DNA of 64,000 bases. Origin: an uncultured Alistipes sp. GTDB taxonomy: Bacteria > Bacteroidota > Bacteroidia > Bacteroidales > Rikenellaceae. The DNA is taken from the NCBI GenBank assembly GCA_947367255.1, contig CANBCZ010000004.1, forward strand, positions 1 through 64,000, given 5' to 3'. Under the pieces are notes generated by a model that was not told the origin of the DNA, did no database searches, and saw only the letters and a program-made list of their open reading frames with translations. Made by a program: the position numbers and the translations under genes. Shown one piece after another: positions 61,865 to 64,000 of this stretch (positions within the stretch are counted from its first letter, which is position 1; the number at the start of each line of letters is the position of its first letter).

Positions 61865-62356
61865 ATGAGCAACAGTAAGGTAGTACTCGATGCGACAGAT
61901 CGCAAGATACTCAAGTTTCTGGTAAAGAATGCGCGTATGCCATACCTCGAGATTGCCCGTGAGTGCGGCATCTCGGGTGCAGCTATCCACCAGCGTATCA
62001 AGAAGTTGGAGGAGTCGGGAATCATTATGGGCAGCCGTATGATCGTAAATCCTAAGATGCTCGGCTTCGATGTCTGCGCCTTTATCAGCATCCGGATTCA
62101 GGACCCTATTATGAGCCACGCCGTTGCCGAGAAGATCAAGAGTATTCCGGAGGTTGTGGAGTGCCACTTCATCACAGGTACATACAATGCAATGCTTAAA
62201 CTCTACTGCGTTGATAATGACCACCTTATGCGTACCATCTTTGATGGTATTCTGCGTGTGCAGGGCATCTCGACCACCCAGACATATATCTCTCTCAATG
62301 AGGCGTTCCAGCGCGAACCGCATATTGATTACCTCGATAAATTGGCACTTAGATAA
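61865..62356 (+). CDS. Lrp/AsnC-family transcriptional regulator
   Basis: A 163-residue regulator with an N-terminal helix-turn-helix (LDATDRKILKFLVKNARMPYLEIARECGISGAAIHQRIKKLEESGIIMGSRM) and a C-terminal RAM ligand-binding domain (about 70-150, ISIRIQDPIMSHAVAEKIKSIPEVVECHFITGTYNAMLKLYC). Such proteins respond to amino acids. Its position directly after kbl suggests control of glycine or threonine metabolism, an inference only. Its stop overlaps the queD start (TAATG). Confidence 0.93.
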   Translation: MSNSKVVLDATDRKILKFLVKNARMPYLEIARECGISGAAIHQRIKKLEESGIIMGSRMIVNPKMLGFDVCAFISIRIQDPIMSHAVAEKIKSIPEVVECHFITGTYNAMLKLYCVDNDHLMRTIFDGILRVQGISTTQTYISLNEAFQREPHIDYLDKLALR

Positions 62357-62817
62357 TGATTCGTCTGACAAAAGAGTTCTCGTTTGAGTCTGCTCACGCC
62401 TTGTGGGGCTATGACGGTAAGTGCCGTGAGGTTCACGGACACTCTTACCACCTCTTTGTCACCATCAAGGGTGAGCCGATAGCAGACGAAAATGACCCGA
62501 AGCTGGGAATGGTTATGGACTTCGGCGAACTCAAGAGCATCGTCGCCCGTGAGATTACCGATCGCCTCGACCACTCCTTCGTTATGCGTCGTACACCCGA
62601 GGCAGAGGCACTCGCAGCCACTATGGAGAGCAAGTTTACCAATGTAATACTCGTAGACTACCAACCTACCTGCGAGAATATGCTCGCCGACTTCGCCGAG
62701 CGCCTTATGAAGGCACTTCCGGAGCGTGTGCAATTGTATTCGTTGCGACTGCATGAGACTGCTACTTCATACGCAGAATGGTTTTATCGTGATAACGCGG
62801 ATACCTGCTGCCGCTAA
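62356..62817 (+). CDS. queD: 6-carboxytetrahydropterin synthase QueD
   Basis: PTPS-fold enzyme of queuosine/preQ0 synthesis that converts dihydroneopterin triphosphate to 6-carboxytetrahydropterin. Zinc ligands: His in FSFESAHALWGYDGKCREVHGHSYHLFVTIKGE; the catalytic Cys is in the same stretch (GKCREVHGH). Also GMVMDFGELK, LDHSFVM and the end RLHETATSYAEWF. The last residues, YRDNADTCCR, are encoded by the 5' arm of a palindromic repeat element, which also provides the stop codon. Coupled to the Lrp gene by a one-base overlap. Confidence 0.93.
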   Translation: MIRLTKEFSFESAHALWGYDGKCREVHGHSYHLFVTIKGEPIADENDPKLGMVMDFGELKSIVAREITDRLDHSFVMRRTPEAEALAATMESKFTNVILVDYQPTCENMLADFAERLMKALPERVQLYSLRLHETATSYAEWFYRDNADTCCR

Positions 62818-62995
62818 CCCGATTTTCAACAATGGGCAGTACTCTCAGTACAGCCCATCGATGAAAATCGTGTCGAGCGTTAATCCTCCTTCGGAGTCTT
62901 TTCGCTGCTTCGTCTCAGCAATTCAAACAAGTTTGATTGCATTCGACTTAATCGCAGCGTTGTATCTACCGCATTCTGACGATAAAACAGACGAA
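62783..62995 (+). repeat. Palindromic 3' element (E13) overlapping queD, with module-B-like insert
   Basis: The arm TATCGTGATAACGCGG starts inside queD. CCGCTAAC ends the gene (TAA at 62815-62817). Core stem CGATTTTCA/TGAAAATCG with ATGGGC/GCCCAT and AGTAC-loop-AGTAC, then TCGAGCGTTAA, a diverged module-B-like insert (CTCC-ttc-GGAG; ACTTAATCGCAGCG) and the tail TTCTGACGATAAAAC with the outer arm CCGCATT. Confidence 0.85.
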
Positions 62996-63007
62996 AATCG
63001 ATTTTAA

Positions 63008-63180
63008 GCGGTGATTTCCGCGTTACGCAATTTTAATCAGACAGGGAAATACCTCCTGTATGTCCCTGCCAGCTTAAAATTCCAAGCCTTGAAATCCCAC
63101 CCTTAAAATCAATTTTTGGGGAGGTGAAAAAATTAAAATAACATCCGCTCTGCGGATACCACTATAAGGCTAATGGCTAA
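63008..63180 (+). repeat. Second palindrome family (F2), copy 2, and a TCCGC/GCGGA motif
   Basis: GGTGATTTCCGCGTTACGC, then stem AATTTTAA/TTAAAATT with CAGGGA/TCCCTG and ATAC-loop-GTAT, then AAGCCTTGAAATCCC (to about 63100). Farther on, ATCCGCtctGCGGATACC with TAAGGCTAA (63146-63176) repeats a motif at 8230-8262. Nothing else is seen before polA. Confidence 0.7.
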
Positions 63181-63206
63181 TAGCCAACAGCCAATAGCAA
63201 AAAATA

Positions 63207-64000
63207 ATGAAAAAACTCTTCCTTATAGACGCTTATGCGTTGATTTTCAAGTACTATTACGCATTTTACGGGCGACCGATGCGCAATCGTGCCGGAATGA
63301 ACACATCCATAGTCTTCGGCTTTACGAAGTTTTTGCGCGACATAATTAAGCGCGAGAAGCCCGACCTGCTCGGCGTGGCATTTGACCCGCCGGGGGGCTG
63401 TTTCCGTCGTGAGATGTTCCCCGAGTACAAGGCAAACCGTCCCGAGACCCCCGAGGATATTATCGAGTCGGTGCCATACGTAAAGCGCATTGTCGAGGCT
63501 ATGTGCATCCCGATTCTCGAGATTGAGGGCTACGAGGCTGACGATGTTATCGGAACACTCGCCTTCAAGGGTGCCGCAGCGGGATATGATGTCTATATGG
63601 TTACACCCGACAAGGACTACGGTCAGCTTGTGGGCGAGCGTCGTAAGATTTATAAGCAGAAGGGTGACAGTATAGAGATTGTGGACAGCGCAGCCATCAA
63701 GGAGAAGTACGGCATCGACGATCCTGCTCTTGTGCGCGACATCCTTGCGCTGTGGGGTGATGCGTCGGACAATATTCCGGGAGTTACGGGCATTGGCGAG
63801 AAGGGTGCAAGCAAGCTCGTTCAGAAGTGGGGCGAGGTGGAGAACATTATCGCCAACACCGACAAAATTGGTGGCAAGCAGGGTGCAAATATCGCCGCCT
63901 CGGCAGAGCAGTTGCGCCTCTCCAAGACCCTTACGACAATCTGCCTCGATGTGCCTATAGAGTTCAACGAGGCGGATCTTACCGTCTGCTGTCCGAAGAT
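63207..64000 (+). CDS. polA: DNA polymerase I, N-terminal part (runs off window)
   Basis: Partial gene: 264 codons are visible and no stop is reached, which is why it is missing from the ORF track. The sequence is the 5'-3' exonuclease domain of Pol I: LFLIDAYALIFKYYYAFYGRPM at the start, SIVFGFTKFLRDII, AFDPPGGCFRREMFPEYKANRPETPEDI, EGYEADDVIGTLA, VTPDKDYGQLV and the helix-hairpin-helix DNA-binding stretch DASDNIPGVTGIGEKGASKLVQKWG. The ATG at 63207 is chosen from the typical MKKLFLIDAYAL beginning. Confidence 0.95.
   Translation, partial: MKKLFLIDAYALIFKYYYAFYGRPMRNRAGMNTSIVFGFTKFLRDIIKREKPDLLGVAFDPPGGCFRREMFPEYKANRPETPEDIIESVPYVKRIVEAMCIPILEIEGYEADDVIGTLAFKGAAAGYDVYMVTPDKDYGQLVGERRKIYKQKGDSIEIVDSAAIKEKYGIDDPALVRDILALWGDASDNIPGVTGIGEKGASKLVQKWGEVENIIANTDKIGGKQGANIAASAEQLRLSKTLTTICLDVPIEFNEADLTVCCPK

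Overview
The window is chromosomal DNA of a Bacteroidota bacterium, most likely order Bacteroidales. Evidence: a SusC/SusD pair, many N-terminal lipoprotein signals, promoters of the phylum type (TTTG, about 20 nt, TAnnTTTG), few Shine-Dalgarno sequences, and RNase Y and ZapA of Bacteroidales type. Genus is inference; an Alistipes-like member of the Rikenellaceae fits the moderate GC content and gene set. Almost all sequence is ordinary chromosome: no prophage, transposase, CRISPR array or rRNA operon is visible.

Layout. 1-6.2 kb: a LexA/CI-like regulator, a small membrane protein, a candidate structured RNA and the glpABC anaerobic glycerol-3-phosphate dehydrogenase operon. 6.4-15.3 kb: glutamate dehydrogenase, a leftward three-gene operon with a flavin reductase, a GH78 rhamnosidase, surE and a two-component pair. 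15.4-21.3 kb: a small coiled-coil protein, zapA, a candidate 6S RNA, RNase Y, then a cytochrome c assembly pair (ResB-like, CcsA) with a tri-haem peroxidase. 21.5-36.3 kb: one nine-gene rightward operon with SusC, SusD, surface lipoproteins, two leucine-rich repeat lipoproteins, a subtilisin-like lipoprotein and small envelope proteins; it has no glycan-degrading enzyme and looks like a peptide or protein acquisition system. 36.4-44.3 kb: envelope enzymes (glycerophosphodiesterase, C1 aminopeptidase, SGNH hydrolase, FAD oxidoreductase, Ser-type sulfatase) and one tRNA. 44.3-64 kb: housekeeping genes (ftsY, rimO, gcvT, Nif3, an RNA methyltransferase, a deoxynucleoside kinase, trkA, sppA, kbl, an Lrp regulator, queD) and the 5' part of polA, which runs off the end.

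The most unusual content lies between the genes. About a dozen copies of a modular palindromic element sit directly after stop codons, all in the same orientation as the gene they follow. Each copy has a short outer stem, a conserved CCGCTAAC box, a hairpin with a conserved GTAC-loop-GTAC tip but a copy-specific lower stem, a GCCGAGCG box, and a tail related to TGACGACAAATG. The stems differ between copies while remaining paired, which implies selection for structure. Some copies carry extra modules (an identical 91-bp module twice; another module with a swapped stem), one tail has expanded into six 42-bp tandem units, one element is duplicated as an exact 75-bp repeat, and one supplies the last codons and stop of queD. 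I do not recognise this family from memory and consider it the best candidate for something undescribed.

Gene starts were moved from the ORF track where an in-frame ATG fits a signal peptide or neighbour spacing better. All functional calls are from reading the translations; no database search was run.
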